A program made the translations under genes and the position numbers. Shown piece by piece: positions 63,005-64,000 of a stretch of 64,000 nucleotides of DNA (position 1 is its first letter; every line of letters begins with the position of its first letter). Origin of the DNA: an uncultured Trichococcus sp. (GTDB lineage Bacteria; Bacillota; Bacilli; Lactobacillales; Aerococcaceae); contig NZ_OY760503.1 in the NCBI RefSeq assembly GCF_963663645.1, positions 2,299,501 to 2,363,500 of the forward strand, given 5' to 3'. Below the pieces are notes generated by a model. That model saw only the letters and a program-made list of their open reading frames with translations. It was not told the DNA's origin and did not search any database.

Positions 63005-64000
63005 TTGGCAGAACGTATTTCAGAAGAAAAATTAGCGCAAATCAGAACCGAAACGAATATTGTTGATGTCGTCAGCCAATATGTACAACTCAAAAAAAGA
63101 GGCAAGAATCATTTCGGATTTTGCCCGTTCCATGACGAGAAGACCCCCTCTTTTTCTGTCGCAGAAGAAAAACAGATTTTCCACTGTTTCAGCTGCGGAA
63201 GGGGAGGGAATGTTTTTACTTTCTTGATGGATGTCGAGGGTATTTCATTCGTTGAAGCAGTCATTAAGACAGCCGAATTAAGCAACATCGCCTTGGATTT
63301 CTCGTACGAAAATCATGCACCGGATAATCCGCTGCAGTCAAAGAAAGAAAAGCTGATCCAAATCCATGAGGAAGCAGCAGCTTTTTACCATCAGGTCCTG
63401 ATGAATACCGTTACGGGGCAAGCTGCGCTGGATTACATGATCCAACGCGGCTTCACGCCGGAGACACTAAAAGAGTATCAAATAGGCTTTTCTCCTTCCA
63501 ATCGGACAGCGCTCTTTCAAATGCTAAAAGCGAAGACATTCGATGAAGGGCTCCTTCAGGAAAGTGGTATATTCACGGATAGACAAGGCCAAAACGAACT
63601 TTACGATCGGTTCTCGGCCAGAATCATTTTCCCATTGCGTAACGCTAAAGGAAAGGCAGTCGCTTTTTCCGGCAGAATTCTGCATGCTTCCCCTGTGGAT
63701 GACACAGGTTACCATGAAGCAAAATATCTGAACAGTCCGGAAACGCTCTTGTTCAACAAACGTGATTTCCTTTTCAACTTCGATAAAGCCCGCAGTGAGA
63801 TCCGCAGACATTCCGAAGTGATCCTTTTCGAAGGGTACATGGATGTCATATCCGCTTGGCAAGCAGGTGTGAAAAATGGCGTCGCCTCGATGGGAACCAG
63901 TCTGACGGATGAACAGAACCGGATATTGACGAAGACGGCCGATAAAATAGTCATTGCCTATGACGGCGATCGTCCCGGTGTCGAGGCGACCAAGCGCGCC
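63005..64000 (+). CDS. dnaG: DNA primase DnaG (3' end outside window)
   Basis: The first 332 codons of DNA primase, which makes RNA primers at the fork. The CHC2 zinc domain has C40, H43, C61 and C64 (CPFHDEKTPSF and HCFSCGRGG). The catalytic core contains the Toprim glutamate in VILFEGYMDVISA near residue 274 and aspartates in YDGDRPG near residue 320. The start is TTG 63005 after AAGGTGGGAG. The helicase-binding C-terminus is cut off. rpoD normally follows. Confidence 0.96.
   Translation, partial: MAERISEEKLAQIRTETNIVDVVSQYVQLKKRGKNHFGFCPFHDEKTPSFSVAEEKQIFHCFSCGRGGNVFTFLMDVEGISFVEAVIKTAELSNIALDFSYENHAPDNPLQSKKEKLIQIHEEAAAFYHQVLMNTVTGQAALDYMIQRGFTPETLKEYQIGFSPSNRTALFQMLKAKTFDEGLLQESGIFTDRQGQNELYDRFSARIIFPLRNAKGKAVAFSGRILHASPVDDTGYHEAKYLNSPETLLFNKRDFLFNFDKARSEIRRHSEVILFEGYMDVISAWQAGVKNGVASMGTSLTDEQNRILTKTADKIVIAYDGDRPGVEATKRA

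Overview
The window is a chromosomal core region of a low-to-mid-GC Gram-positive bacterium (Bacillota). Four things point there: AGGAGG-type ribosome binding sites; TTG and GTG starts; extended -10 (TGnTATAAT) promoters; and gene neighbourhoods that match Bacillus subtilis segment by segment. The absence of sporulation genes, reliance on riboflavin uptake, and near-balanced base composition suggest Lactobacillales, perhaps Carnobacteriaceae such as Trichococcus. The genus is an inference from composition and gene content, not a search result. I see no rRNA, tRNA, insertion sequence, prophage or CRISPR array. Nearly all genes lie on the + strand, as expected for a leading-strand segment. The only - strand genes are yjzD, fer, ponA and recU.

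Layout. (1) 1-13200: the EF-P reductase ymfI (cut by the window start), a RodZ-like gene, pgsA, cinA, recA with a LexA operator, rny, ymdB, ymcA, mutS, mutL and a DUF937 gene. (2) 13300-16600: msrB, ruvA, ruvB, queA. (3) 16650-23400: a small divergent membrane-protein gene (yjzD), dnaE, an unexplained structured intergenic region with its own promoter, then pfkA-pyk. (4) 23500-28000: cvfB, fur, xerD, deoB, punA. (5) 28000-33200: ribT, scpA, scpB, rluB, resD, resE. (6) 33200-34500: an FMN riboswitch with terminator controlling ribU, followed by a convergent ferredoxin gene. (7) 34500-41800: ypbB, recQ, a LysM protein, cmk, rpsA, der and hup, the last interrupted by a one-base frameshift. (8) 42000-57730: ypiA, ypiB, dapB, a cca gene fused in frame to a hotdog thioesterase domain, an unknown gene, dinG, ypmB, aspB, asnS, dnaD, nth, and the opposing recU-ponA pair. 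(9) 57950-64000: tig, clpX, engB, an MFS transporter, and dnaG (cut by the window end).

Main functional themes are DNA repair and recombination (recA, mutSL, ruvAB, recQ, recU, nth, dinG, xerD), replication (dnaE, dnaD, dnaG), RNA metabolism (rny, rluB, queA, cca, cvfB), glycolysis (pfkA, pyk), chromosome and envelope structure (scpAB, hup, ponA, pgsA) and protein quality control (tig, clpX, msrB). Riboflavin is apparently imported: RibU sits behind an FMN riboswitch, and only the accessory gene ribT of the rib operon remains here.

I do not see a new multi-gene system. The points most worth checking are the hup frameshift, the cca-thioesterase fusion, the putative structured RNA between dnaE and pfkA, the rpsA and clpX leaders, and a second LexA-like site before ruvA.
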